DNA of 36,918 nt from Campylobacterales bacterium (GTDB taxonomy: Bacteria > Campylobacterota > Campylobacteria > Campylobacterales > Sulfurimonadaceae), in the NCBI GenBank assembly GCA_014764065.1, contig JACXUG010000004.1, forward strand, positions 1-36,918, in the 5' to 3' direction. The position numbers and the translations under genes were made by a program. Shown one piece after another: positions 16,835 to 25,111 of this stretch. The number at the start of each line of letters is the position of its first letter. Positions within the stretch are counted from its first letter, which is position 1. Below the pieces are notes generated by a model. The model did not search any database and was not told the origin of the DNA. It saw only the letters and a program-made list of their open reading frames with translations.

Positions 16835-17316
16835 ATGGATATCGATATATATATATATACGTTGAGCTCGATGCTGGTGCTCACCGCTATCATTCTGATC
16901 GTCGCCTCCCTGCGCCGTTTTGGCATGTTCGGCTCCGACAGCGGCACGCTGTTCGCCTCCCTGATCACGCAGCTGACCCTGCCGGCCCTGATCTTCTATG
17001 CGCTTTCGCATGCCGCGCTGGAGTGGAAATACCTACTTGTCACGGGCCTGATGCTGGCGGGGGAACTGCTTCTTTCCGTGCTGCTGCTGAAGCTGGTCGC
17101 ACCCCCCTCCTTGTCGCTTTTCCGGCCCATTATATGGCACTTGAAGCGTGGCAGCTCCAGGTGCTGCTCATCGAGTCCGCCATGCCTTCGGCCATGCTGA
17201 GCGTCGCCTTCGCCAAGCGCTACGGGTGTGACGTCTGGCTCGCCTCACAGCTGGTGTTCGCCACTCTGCTCGGCGGCATGGTGACGGTGACGGTCATGAT
17301 GCGTCTGCTGGGGTAA
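16835..17316 (+). pseudogene. Decayed AEC (auxin efflux carrier) family permease
   Basis: The first frame from ATG 16835 (GGAGGG just upstream) gives three membrane segments: SSMLVLTAIILIVASLRRFG, then SLITQLTLPALIFYALSH and LLVTGLMLAGELLLSVLLLK. Near the C6 run at 17102-17107 the match moves to another frame, which reads MALEAWQLQVLLIESAMPSA, then LSVAFAKRYGCDVWLASQLV and a last membrane helix, ending at 17316. These are the two ends of an AEC permease (usually about 300 residues); roughly 130-140 central residues are gone and the junction is out of frame. It follows the thioredoxin-NHL gene by 17 nt. An (AT)7 tract lies in codons 4-8. Confidence 0.82.
16845..16858 (+). repeat. (AT)7 dinucleotide tract next to a start codon
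   Basis: Seven AT units, continued by a further A, begin ten bases after the A of the ATG at 16835. They encode alternating Ile and Tyr residues. The tract is preceded by the palindrome ATCGAT. Such a run stands out in GC-rich coding DNA. Gain or loss of one unit would change the reading frame of the permease remnant. Confidence 0.9.
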
Positions 17317-17388
17317 AATACACACCCGTCGGCTCAGCGCCCGTTTCGGTTGCAGAAGCCCCTCTGGCAAGGGAACGGGATTGTGCGC

Positions 17389-17394
17389 TATAAT
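17389..17394 (+). promoter_or_regulatory. Candidate -10 element for greA-argC
   Basis: A perfect TATAAT in the context GCGCTATAATTC, 24 nt before the TTG start of greA and within the AT-rich run leading to it. It would serve greA and the overlapping argC and lpxH-like genes. Confidence 0.55.
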
Positions 17395-17418
17395 TCATCA
17401 AAAAAACGAGGAATGATT

Positions 17419-17919
17419 TTGAGCCAGGCACAACCGATGACCCGTTTCGGATACGAAAAACTGCAAGCGGAGGTCAATCATCTCAAAACGGTCGAACGCC
17501 CGACGATCGTCAAGGCGATCGAGGAAGCCGTGGCCCTGGGGGACCTGAAGGAGAATGCGGAGTACCATGCCGCCAAGGAGCGTCAGGGGCAGATCGACGA
17601 CCGCCTGAACGAACTGTCGGCGCTGCTGGGCAATGCGCAGATCGTCGACCCTTCCACCCTGGAACACAGCCGCGTCAGTTTCGGTTCGACGGTCGTACTG
17701 TGCGACATGGATACGGATGAAGAGGTAACCTATACCATCGTCGGCGGCTGCGAAAGCAATCCGCAACTGGGGCTGATCTCGTTCGCGTCGCCGCTGGCCA
17801 AGCAGCTGCTGGGCAAAGAGGAGGGCGACGAGCTCAAGGTCAAGCTGCCCGGCGGCATGAAATCGTTCGAAGTCATCGAAGTCAAATACCAGGAGATTGT
17901 TTTTGAGCGCCATGATTAA
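17419..17919 (+). CDS. greA: Transcription elongation factor GreA
   Basis: A 166-residue factor that enters the RNA polymerase secondary channel and triggers cleavage of backtracked RNA. The N-terminal coiled coil carries the acidic tip (ALGDLKENAEYHAAKERQG). The C-terminal FKBP-like domain contains LISFASPLAKQLLGKEEGDE and ends FEVIEVKY. Two starts compete: ATG 17413 touches the Shine-Dalgarno GAGGA (17408-17412) directly, while TTG 17419 lies 6 nt after it. The TTG is therefore preferred and gives the normal family length. The 3' end overlaps argC by up to 17 nt. Confidence 0.93.
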   Translation: MSQAQPMTRFGYEKLQAEVNHLKTVERPTIVKAIEEAVALGDLKENAEYHAAKERQGQIDDRLNELSALLGNAQIVDPSTLEHSRVSFGSTVVLCDMDTDEEVTYTIVGGCESNPQLGLISFASPLAKQLLGKEEGDELKVKLPGGMKSFEVIEVKYQEIVFERHD

Positions 17920-18910
17920 AGTCGCGGTCATCGGGGCTAGTGGCTATACTGGGATTGAACTGATCAAAATGCTCATCACGCACCCGCGTTTCGAGCTGGC
18001 CTATGTCGCCATCAGCGAAGGTGGCGTCAGTCTGACCGAACTGCACCCTTCGTTGGCGGGCGTCTACGAATGCGATGTCCTCAAAGCCGATGCCGACGCC
18101 GTTGCCGACGCGGCGGAGCTGGCCTTCCTGGCTCTCCCGCACAAAACGGCGATGGGCTTCGTGAAAGCGCTGCGGGAGCGCGGCGTCAAAGTCGTCGACC
18201 TCTCCGCCGATTACCGCCTGAAGCGTGAGACCTATGAGGCGCACTATGTTCCCCATATCGATCCGGAGAACCTCGATCATGCCGTGTACGGACTGCCGGA
18301 GCTTTTCCGCAGCGCGATCAAAAAGGCCGACCTCGTGGCGAACCCGGGATGCTACCCGACGGCGACGATCCTAGGTGCGCTCCCGTTTATGCGCTACATG
18401 CAGCCGGGTTCGCCGCTGATCGTCGACGCGAAAAGCGGGGTCAGCGGCGCAGGCAAGAAGTGTACGGAGAGTACCCACTTCGTGACGATCAACGACAACG
18501 CCTTTGCCTATAATCCGCTGGGACACCGCCACGGGCCGGAGATCGCCGAAAAGCTTGCCCTCGGGGAGGGGCAGGTCCATTTCGTGCCCCATCTGCTGGG
18601 GGTGACCCGGGGGATGCTCAGCTCCGTCTACATGCAGGTCACGGGGAGTTTCGAGCCGCTGGAAGTGCTTCAGGCCTACTATGCGGACGAACCGAACGTG
18701 CGTGTGCGGACCGAACCGGTCTCGATGAAACAGGTTGCCGGGACCAACTTCTGCGACGTCTTCGCCAAGCGCAGCGGCGATACGCTCTTTATCACCTCGG
18801 CCATCGACAACCTGCTCCGGGGGGCGAGTTCGCAGGCCGTCGTCAATGCCAACCTGATGATGGGGCTGGACGAAAACACGGGGATCCCGAATATCGCCTA
18901 TGTCCCGTAA
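17903..18910 (+). CDS. argC: N-acetyl-gamma-glutamyl-phosphate reductase
   Basis: A 335-residue NADPH-dependent enzyme of arginine synthesis that reduces N-acetylglutamyl phosphate to the semialdehyde. The Rossmann motif VIGASGYTG lies at residues 9-17, and the catalytic Cys150 lies in VANPGCYPTA. KSGVSGAGK and GHRHGPEI are further family blocks. The start is uncertain: AGGAG (17891-17895) is 7 nt from TTG 17903, whereas ATG 17912, which gives the more usual MIKVAVIG start, is 16 nt away. The gene begins inside greA, and its end overlaps the phosphoesterase by 11 nt. These overlaps suggest an operon of unrelated functions rather than an arg cluster. Confidence 0.93.
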   Translation: MSAMIKVAVIGASGYTGIELIKMLITHPRFELAYVAISEGGVSLTELHPSLAGVYECDVLKADADAVADAAELAFLALPHKTAMGFVKALRERGVKVVDLSADYRLKRETYEAHYVPHIDPENLDHAVYGLPELFRSAIKKADLVANPGCYPTATILGALPFMRYMQPGSPLIVDAKSGVSGAGKKCTESTHFVTINDNAFAYNPLGHRHGPEIAEKLALGEGQVHFVPHLLGVTRGMLSSVYMQVTGSFEPLEVLQAYYADEPNVRVRTEPVSMKQVAGTNFCDVFAKRSGDTLFITSAIDNLLRGASSQAVVNANLMMGLDENTGIPNIAYVP

Positions 18911-19643
18911 CCCCTACGAGGTGCTGCCCGGTGCGCTGCTGATCAGCGACGCCCACTACGCCGCTACGCGCCCGCAGCTGCTCTCCCTGCTGCAGGCGAT
19001 CGACACGAGGGAGCTTGACGTACCGCAGCTCCTGCTGATGGGGGATATTTTTGACCTGCTTTTCGGGCAGATCGCGGTGACTCATACAATGAATGCCGAA
19101 GCCGTTGCCACGCTGCAGCGCATCAGCCGCCGCATCCCCGTCCTCTACCTCGAAGGCAACCACGACTACAATCTCGCCGGACTTTTTCCGGACGCCACCG
19201 TCGTACCGCTGTCGCGTCAGCCCTATGCATGCCGGTGCGGGGAGTGCACACTGCTGTTGGCGCACGGGGACTTCAACCAGCCGTGGCAGTACAACCTCTA
19301 TACGGCACTGATCCGCAACGGCGTCATTCTGCACCTGCTGGGCTGGATCAACCGCCTGACCGGCAACGGCATCATCGCGAAACTCGAGACGTACCTGAAA
19401 AGGAAAAACCACTGCCACGCCATGACGGACTACGAAAGGTTCGTGCGGCGTCATCTTGCCCCGCTGGCGCTGACAGGCACCGATGTCTTTATCGAAGGGC
19501 ACTACCACCAGGGGATGGCCTACGACTTTGAAGGCCTACGCTATTTCAACCCCGACGCATTTGCCTGTAATCTTCGCTATGCTATCGTTAGAAACAACCA
19601 AAACGGGTTTACCCTGCAGACGCGAGAGTGGAAGGACGGTTAA
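18900..19643 (+). CDS. LpxH-like metallophosphoesterase (UDP-2,3-diacylglucosamine diphosphatase family)
   Basis: A 247-residue calcineurin-like phosphoesterase. All metal-binding blocks are present: SDAHY (16-20), GDIFD (48-52), GNHD (86-89), AHGD (121-124) and GHYH (200-203). The layout, with the helical insert around residues 130-180, resembles LpxH, which cleaves UDP-diacylglucosamine to lipid X in lipid A synthesis at the inner membrane. The first motif is SDAHY rather than the classical SDLHL, so it is assigned to the family and not named lpxH. The start at ATG 18900 overlaps argC by 11 nt. The Mla genes follow after 5 nt, which supports an envelope role. Confidence 0.8.
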   Translation: MSRNPYEVLPGALLISDAHYAATRPQLLSLLQAIDTRELDVPQLLLMGDIFDLLFGQIAVTHTMNAEAVATLQRISRRIPVLYLEGNHDYNLAGLFPDATVVPLSRQPYACRCGECTLLLAHGDFNQPWQYNLYTALIRNGVILHLLGWINRLTGNGIIAKLETYLKRKNHCHAMTDYERFVRRHLAPLALTGTDVFIEGHYHQGMAYDFEGLRYFNPDAFACNLRYAIVRNNQNGFTLQTREWKDG

Positions 19644-19648
19644 GGGCA

Positions 19649-20764
19649 ATGGCGCAGCTGCGGATCGAAGAGACCGGACGCGGGATAGCGGTATACTGCA
19701 GCGGCCTGTGGCAGGCCACGGCGCTCGATGAGGTCGCCGGAACCCTCCGGGAGGCGCTTGCCCCGCTGCGCAGTTACGAAATCACCTTTGAGCTGTCAGG
19801 GATCGAACGGATCGATTCGGCGGGGGCGCTGCTGCTGCAGCACACGCAGCGCCGACTGGAAGCCGGGGGAAACCTGGTGAAGATGGAGGGGGTGGATGAT
19901 GACAGCGCCCGGATGCTGCAGATGGTGCGCCAGTACGGCCACCCCGGGATGGATTTCGCCGTAGCCTCCCCGGGCTTCCTGGCACAGACCGGGAGGGAGG
20001 CGGCCGAGGTGCTGGCCAACGGTATGGGTATTACCGCCTTCGTCGGGCGGACGTTCAAGGCGTTTGTGAACCTGCTCTTCCTGCGGGTGGGGTTCCGCTA
20101 CAAAGAGACCGGCTACCAGATGATGGAGAGTGCCATCAAGGCCCTGGGCATTATCGCGCTGACGATATTCCTGGTGGGGGTCGTCGCCGCCTACCAGTCT
20201 GCCGTCCAGCTCAAAACGTACGGGGCGAACATCTTTATCGTCGACGCGCTGGGGATCTCGATCCTGCGCGAACTCGCCCCGATGCTGACGGCCATCGTCG
20301 TCGCCGGCCGAAGCGGCTCCTCCTATGCCGCGCAGATCGGGGTGATGAAGATGACCGAGGAGATCGACGCGATGCGGACCATGGGGTTTGACCCCTATGC
20401 TTTTCTGGTGCTGCCGCGGCTGTTTGCTCTGATCATCATGATGCCCATCCTCATCTTCTTTGCCGATGCCTTCGGCATGCTGGGCGGCATGCTGATCGCG
20501 CATACGGAACTGGGCCTCTCCGTCACCCTCTTTACCGACCGCTTTACCGAAGCCGTGGCCCTCAAGCACTTCTGGGTCGGGCTCGTCAAGGGGCCTTTCT
20601 TCGCGCTCCTCATCGCCTCGATCGGGATCTACCGCGGGATGCAGGTCAAAAACGACACGGAGAGTATCGGGATCAATACGACCAAGAGCGTCGTCGAGGC
20701 GATCTTCGCCGTGATCATCTGCGATGCGCTCTTCTCCATCGTCTTCACAAAGTTGGGGTTCTGA
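19649..20764 (+). CDS. mlaE: MlaE-family lipid ABC transporter permease with N-terminal STAS-like domain
   Basis: A 371-residue permease. Residues 1-110 are soluble and resemble a STAS domain (YEITFELSGIERIDSAGALL), which in E. coli is the separate protein MlaB; here it is fused to the permease. The MlaE core follows with the hallmark ILRELAPMLTAIVVAGRSGS and MRTMGFDPYAFLVLPR, plus five or so hydrophobic segments. Together with the next three genes it forms a system that moves phospholipids between the inner and outer membranes. The start is ATG 19649 with AAGGG just upstream. Only 1 nt separates its stop from the mlaF start. Confidence 0.93.
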   Translation: MAQLRIEETGRGIAVYCSGLWQATALDEVAGTLREALAPLRSYEITFELSGIERIDSAGALLLQHTQRRLEAGGNLVKMEGVDDDSARMLQMVRQYGHPGMDFAVASPGFLAQTGREAAEVLANGMGITAFVGRTFKAFVNLLFLRVGFRYKETGYQMMESAIKALGIIALTIFLVGVVAAYQSAVQLKTYGANIFIVDALGISILRELAPMLTAIVVAGRSGSSYAAQIGVMKMTEEIDAMRTMGFDPYAFLVLPRLFALIIMMPILIFFADAFGMLGGMLIAHTELGLSVTLFTDRFTEAVALKHFWVGLVKGPFFALLIASIGIYRGMQVKNDTESIGINTTKSVVEAIFAVIICDALFSIVFTKLGF

Positions 20765-20765
20765 G

Positions 20766-21506
20766 ATGCGGCCGGTGATCGAGGTAGAAAATGTGGTCAC
20801 GCGTTTCGGGGAGCGCCTGGTGCATGACGGGGTGTCGCTGCATGTCAACGCGGGCGAGATCTACGGTTTTCTGGGGCCCAGCGGCTGCGGAAAATCGACG
20901 CTGATGCGCGAGATCATTCTGCTAGAACCGGTCCAGAATGGGACCATCCGCCTCTTCGGCGAACCTTTGAACACGCTCTCTTTCGAGGCGGCACAGGCCC
21001 TGCGCCGCAAATGGGGGGTGCTGTTCCAGTCCAACGCGCTCTTTACCTCGCTCAATGTTGCCGAAAACATCTCCGTCATGCTCAGAGAGTATACGGCGCT
21101 GCCGGCGGATGTGATCGACGAGATCGTCGCCTTCAAACTCGATATCGTGGGGCTGACGCCCAAAGAGGGACAGCTCTACCCCTCCCAGCTCAGCGGCGGG
21201 ATGAAAAAGAAGGTGGCCCTGGCCCGCGCCCTGGCACTCGACCCGCCGCTGCTGTTCCTGGACGAACCGACCTCGGGCCTTGACCCCGTTTCGGCCCGGG
21301 AGTTCGATGCGCTGATCATGCGGCTGCGGGACATGCTACAATTAACCGTGGTAATGGTGACGCACGACCTCGCCTCGATCGAGACGACCCTCGATCGTAT
21401 GGCGATCATCGATGAGCGTCGCATTGCCGCCGAAGGAACACTTTCGGAGGTCAAAGAGGTGCCGAGCCTGTTTGTACGTACATTTTTTGGAGGTGACGTG
21501 TCGTGA
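20766..21506 (+). CDS. mlaF: MlaF-like ABC transporter ATP-binding protein
   Basis: A 246-residue ATPase that powers the MlaE permease. Walker A is GPSGCGKST (37-45), the Q-loop is LFQSNALFTS, the signature is LSGGMKKKVALARAL, Walker B is LLFLDEPTSGLD, and the switch His is in VTHD. The signature LSGGM and the TSGLD D-loop are usual for Mla-type ATPases. Its stop overlaps the GTG start of mlaD by GTGA, indicating coupled translation. No defects are visible. Confidence 0.95.
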   Translation: MRPVIEVENVVTRFGERLVHDGVSLHVNAGEIYGFLGPSGCGKSTLMREIILLEPVQNGTIRLFGEPLNTLSFEAAQALRRKWGVLFQSNALFTSLNVAENISVMLREYTALPADVIDEIVAFKLDIVGLTPKEGQLYPSQLSGGMKKKVALARALALDPPLLFLDEPTSGLDPVSAREFDALIMRLRDMLQLTVVMVTHDLASIETTLDRMAIIDERRIAAEGTLSEVKEVPSLFVRTFFGGDVS

Positions 21507-22468
21507 ACGCTAAAACGAACGAGACGATCGTCGGTATCTTTGTTCTGTTCTCCTTGGCGCTGATGGCCTTTTTTGTCATCTGGATGCTGCAGCCAGCCAA
21601 GAAGGATGAGCAGCAGAGCTACCGCATCGAGTTCGGCGAATCGGTTTCGGGGCTTAACGTCGATTCGCCCGTCAAGTTCCGCGGCGTCACGGTGGGTAAG
21701 GTGCGTGCCATCCGGATCAGTCCCAACAATATCGAGAAGATCGAGGTCCTGATCGACGTATGGAAAACGACTCCGGTGAAAACGGATACGATCGCCATGC
21801 TCAAATCGCAGGGGATCACGGGGCTGAGCTACGTCGATCTGAGCCGCGGGAGCGAGGCGGCCCCGCTGCTGCAGCCCAAAGGCAAAGAGACGGTCCCGAC
21901 GATTCCGTTTGAGCCCTCATTCTTTGTGACGCTGGAGCGTACGTTCGGATCGGCCTCCGACAACATTTCCGAGCTTCTGCTGCGCCTCAAAGAGCTGATC
22001 GGAGAGCAGAACCAGGTGGAGGTCTCCCGTCTGCTCTATCACAGCGCCAATGTCGCAGAGAAACTGGATGCGGGGCTGACACCGGAATGGTTCGCACACC
22101 TGGATGATACGGTCCGGAAGCTGGGCCGGCTGGTGGCGGATCTTGATGCCCGCACAAAGGCACTCCCGCAGCTGCTGCATAGCGGCGATGCCGCGATGGG
22201 GCAGGCTAAAGTCTCGCTCGCTTCCCTGCAGGAGAGTTTTGCCTCCATGGCCGAAACGCTGCGGGTGATCAACGCCCGGAACAAAAACGGCGATTACAGT
22301 ATCAAAGAGACGATGGGGCCGGGGATGGCACAGTTTGAAGTGACGATGCGGCAGATGGAGCAGAGCCTCGTGCTGCTCAACCAGATGCTGCTGCGCTACG
22401 GCGAGAACCCCTCGGACATGCTCTTTGAGCATCAACCGCCGCAGGTGGGACCGGGAGAAGCGAAATGA
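21503..22468 (+). CDS. mlaD: MlaD/MCE-domain substrate-binding protein
   Basis: A 321-residue membrane-anchored protein. A single hydrophobic segment (about 10-29) is followed by an MCE domain with VSGLNVDSPVKFRGVTVGKV and AMLKSQGITGLSYVDLSRG, then a long helical C-terminus (about 150-300) longer than in E. coli MlaD. The MCE domain forms a hexameric ring that channels lipids through the periplasm; the extended helical tail suggests a longer tube of the PqiB/LetB or actinobacterial type. Start GTG 21503 and stop overlap (ATGA) tie it to mlaF and the lipoprotein gene. Confidence 0.92.
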   Translation: MNAKTNETIVGIFVLFSLALMAFFVIWMLQPAKKDEQQSYRIEFGESVSGLNVDSPVKFRGVTVGKVRAIRISPNNIEKIEVLIDVWKTTPVKTDTIAMLKSQGITGLSYVDLSRGSEAAPLLQPKGKETVPTIPFEPSFFVTLERTFGSASDNISELLLRLKELIGEQNQVEVSRLLYHSANVAEKLDAGLTPEWFAHLDDTVRKLGRLVADLDARTKALPQLLHSGDAAMGQAKVSLASLQESFASMAETLRVINARNKNGDYSIKETMGPGMAQFEVTMRQMEQSLVLLNQMLLRYGENPSDMLFEHQPPQVGPGEAK

Positions 22469-23100
22469 AATGGGTCACAGCAGTAGTCATCGCAGTATTG
22501 ATCGGCGGCTGCAGCCTGACACGGGAAGCGCCGCCGGTGCAGAGCTACCGGCTTGACGGCGGGAAGATGATCAGCATGGAGAGCACGGAAGGGTGCAAGG
22601 AGCGTGTCATTCGCATCGCCCTCATTGAGGCTCCGCAGTGGCTAGAGGGCACGGCGATCCATTATGCCGGGACGGACCACCGTTTCTACCGCTATACCCT
22701 TTCACGCTGGGAACAGCCCCCGGTGCAGCAGATCCAGCAGCTGATCGAAAAGAGCGTCATCGAAAGCGGCCTGTTCAAGGGGGTGGTTCCATACAAATCC
22801 CTGGCCAAGAACGACTGGCTGCTGGAAGTGCGTATCGAACAGATGCTGCAGACGATTGACAGCACCGGGGCAGGCGAAACAGAGCTGATGCTCTACGCGG
22901 TCCTGGTGGACCAGTACAGCCGGCGGATCCTCGCACAAAAGACGTTCAGCTACCAACAGCAGGTCGCCGATGCCGGTGCACAGAGTGCGGTACGGGGATG
23001 GAGCGAAGGGGTCACCGCTTTCAAGTCTGCGCTGATAATGTGGCTGTCGCAGCAGTGCGATTCACAGGCAGAGATTGACCGCAGCGATGTCGACCTTTGA
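22465..23100 (+). CDS. ABC-type transport auxiliary lipoprotein (PqiC/LetC-like)
   Basis: A 211-residue outer-membrane or periplasmic lipoprotein. The signal peptide ends with the lipobox LIGGC (Cys16). The body holds VIRIALIEAPQWLEGTAIHY, then YTLSRWEQPPVQQIQQLIEK, a pattern of the auxiliary component (DUF330/ABC transport auxiliary) encoded next to MCE systems. It likely receives lipids from the MlaD channel at the outer membrane. It takes the place of MlaC, for which no gene is seen here. It begins inside the mlaD stop and its end overlaps the aminotransferase by 14 nt. Confidence 0.8.
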   Translation: MKWVTAVVIAVLIGGCSLTREAPPVQSYRLDGGKMISMESTEGCKERVIRIALIEAPQWLEGTAIHYAGTDHRFYRYTLSRWEQPPVQQIQQLIEKSVIESGLFKGVVPYKSLAKNDWLLEVRIEQMLQTIDSTGAGETELMLYAVLVDQYSRRILAQKTFSYQQQVADAGAQSAVRGWSEGVTAFKSALIMWLSQQCDSQAEIDRSDVDL

Positions 23101-24259
23101 CCGCGTCACGGAGCGCAGCGGCGGCAACGCCGAGAAGTACGCGCTGCGCCGGAAGCTCTTCGGGACGGAGGACGTCCTGCCGATGTGGGTGGCCGATATG
23201 GACATCGAGACCCCCCTATTCGTCCGTAACGCCGTGATGAAGCGGGCGGAGCACCCCGTTTACGGGTATGAAGAGATGCCCCGCAGCGCCTTTGAAGCCC
23301 AGTGCGCATGGATGGCAACCCGCCACGGCGTGACCATGGTGCCGGAGGAGCTTTTCTTTTCGCACTCCGTCGTCGCATCCATCTCCGCCGCCATCGCCGC
23401 GTTTACCGACCCCGGGGACGAGGTTGTCGTGCAGCCGCCCATCTACCCTCCCTTCGTCAGTACGGTGCGGCACAGCGGCCGCAGGGTGCTCTCCAACCCG
23501 CTGTGGCAGGATGAAGAGGGGATATACCGTTTCGACCTGGAGGGGCTTGAGAAGCAGATCACGCCGAAGACGAAGCTGCTGCTGCTCTGCTCGCCCCACA
23601 ACCCCGTGGGCCGGGTCTGGGAGCGTGCGGAGCTCGAAGCGCTTGCCGCGATCTGTCTGCGCCACGGCATCACGGTCTTTGCCGACGAGATCCATTCGGA
23701 TCTGCTCTTTGCCGGGCATAGGCATACGCCCTTTGTCGCGCTTGGCGATGCGGTCCGGGCGATGACGGTGACGGCGCTCGGACCGGGCAAGACCTTCAAC
23801 GTCGCGGGCCTGGCCGTGTCGACCGTGGCGATAACGGATACGGCGATGCGCACACGGTTCAAAGCGGTCTACGACACGATCCATTTTGCCCAGGGAACGG
23901 TGTTCGGTCATGCCGGTTTCGAAGCGGCCTACCGGGAGGGGGCGGCGTGGCTCGAAGCGCTGCTGGGGCACTTGCAGGGCAATATCGACAGGCTCGCCGA
24001 TCTGTCATCGCGCATTGATACGATCGTTTTCCGGCCGCCGGAGGGGACATATCTCGCCTGGCTGGACTGCCGGCGGATGGGTTTTGAGTCCGATAAGGCC
24101 CTGCGGGAGTTTTTTATCAGGGAAGCACGCCTCGGCCTCAGCCCGGGGATCTTATTCGGGCGGGAAGGGAGCGGTTTCATGCGGCTCAATTTCGCCGTCC
24201 CGACGCCGACGATGGACGAGGCGCTGAATCGTTTGGAAAGTGCTCTGCAACGCCTTTAG
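23087..24259 (+). CDS. MalY/PatB-family aminotransferase (cystathionine beta-lyase type)
   Basis: A 390-residue PLP enzyme of fold type I. PMWVADMDIETP and the PHNPVGRVW block mark the MalY/PatB branch; Asp200 in VFADEIHSDL and the PLP lysine Lys235 in GPGKTFNVAGL are in place. Members cleave cystathionine or cysteine C-S bonds to give pyruvate, ammonia and a thiol. The usual SxSKTFN loop is GPGKTFN here, a mild change. The start is ATG 23087, giving the standard MSTFDRV beginning. It overlaps the lipoprotein gene by 14 nt, although its metabolic role has no obvious link with lipid transport. Confidence 0.88.
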   Translation: MSTFDRVTERSGGNAEKYALRRKLFGTEDVLPMWVADMDIETPLFVRNAVMKRAEHPVYGYEEMPRSAFEAQCAWMATRHGVTMVPEELFFSHSVVASISAAIAAFTDPGDEVVVQPPIYPPFVSTVRHSGRRVLSNPLWQDEEGIYRFDLEGLEKQITPKTKLLLLCSPHNPVGRVWERAELEALAAICLRHGITVFADEIHSDLLFAGHRHTPFVALGDAVRAMTVTALGPGKTFNVAGLAVSTVAITDTAMRTRFKAVYDTIHFAQGTVFGHAGFEAAYREGAAWLEALLGHLQGNIDRLADLSSRIDTIVFRPPEGTYLAWLDCRRMGFESDKALREFFIREARLGLSPGILFGREGSGFMRLNFAVPTPTMDEALNRLESALQRL

Positions 24260-24355
24260 AACCCCATTTATTGTAACGGGTACGTAATTTGTTTTGTCTG
24301 CACTTCGCGAAAAAATCGGGGGCGAATCCGCGTGCTCCGGGGGGGTGCGAGAGGC

Positions 24356-24460
24356 ATGATGCGATTAGTTGTTCTGGTGGCTTGTACGTCCATAAGTTTA
24401 CAGGCGGCACTTTTCGATGGGGACGTACACGAGAAGGCGTCGCGCCAGATGGGCTTCTGA
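24356..24460 (+). other. Short signal-peptide-like ORF (34 aa), probable gene fragment
   Basis: Two adjacent ATG codons start a frame with a clear signal peptide (RLVVLVACTSISLQAA) followed by about 15 residues and a TGA. GAGAG lies close upstream. The stop comes too soon for a secreted protein, and the truncated sirtuin follows immediately in another frame. It may be the surviving 5' end of a lost gene. The rest of the gap 24260-24475 shows nothing else recognisable. Confidence 0.35.
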
Positions 24461-24475
24461 AGCAGTTCAAAGCGA

Positions 24476-25024
24476 ATGCAAGCGACGCCAGCGCGATTAC
24501 GAAGCGCACCGGATCTTCATCGGCGCTACCCCGGGCGGATCTGGAACCTGACGCAGAACGTCGATGACCTGCTGGAGCGGGCGGGATGCGATGAGGTGCT
24601 GCACCTGCACGGGACGCTTCGGGACCTGCGCTGTGAAAGCTGCGGGCATCTCTGGGACATCGGCTATACGGCGCAGACCGAAGCGGACTGCTGCCCGCGC
24701 TGCGAGAGCGCCTTTGTCCGCCATAACGTCGTCATGTTCGGTGAAAGCGCGCCGATGTACCGCAAAATTTACGAAGCGGTGAACGATGCGGAGCTCTTCA
24801 TTGCCATCGGCACCAGCGGCCAGGTGATCGATATCGTTACCATCGCCCGGGAGTTTGAACACTCCGTCCTGGTCAACCCCAAGCGGGAGGAGTACGTGAC
24901 GATGTTTGGCTCCTTCGAACAGACCATCGACGCGTCCTTTACCGACTTTCTCCAGATGGGCGCCGTGGCGGCCGCCGCACCGCTGACGGAGATAGTAGAA
25001 CGTTTTATGCAAGAACAGCGGTAG
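24476..25024 (+). pseudogene. N-terminally truncated Sir2-family (sirtuin) deacylase
   Basis: The frame from ATG 24476 has 182 residues, against about 235-245 for bacterial sirtuins. From residue 18 on it matches well: YPGRIWNLTQNVDDLLERAG, the catalytic His45 in HLHG, zinc cysteines Cys53, Cys56, Cys73 and Cys76, NVVMFGESAP, and AIGTSGQV. The N-terminal NAD-binding part with GAGxSxxSGIPxFR is absent, and no trace of it is found in the other two frames of the 215 bases upstream. The first 15 residues look random. Without the NAD pocket the protein should be inactive, so it is called a pseudogene even though the remaining frame is open. Confidence 0.75.
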
Positions 25025-25111
25025 CGTTCTGAAATGGAAATGAGACGTTGCCGTAATGGGAAGGAGATGAAACGCCATTATCATAGCGCCATCTTGCATC
25101 CGGAGTGAGCA

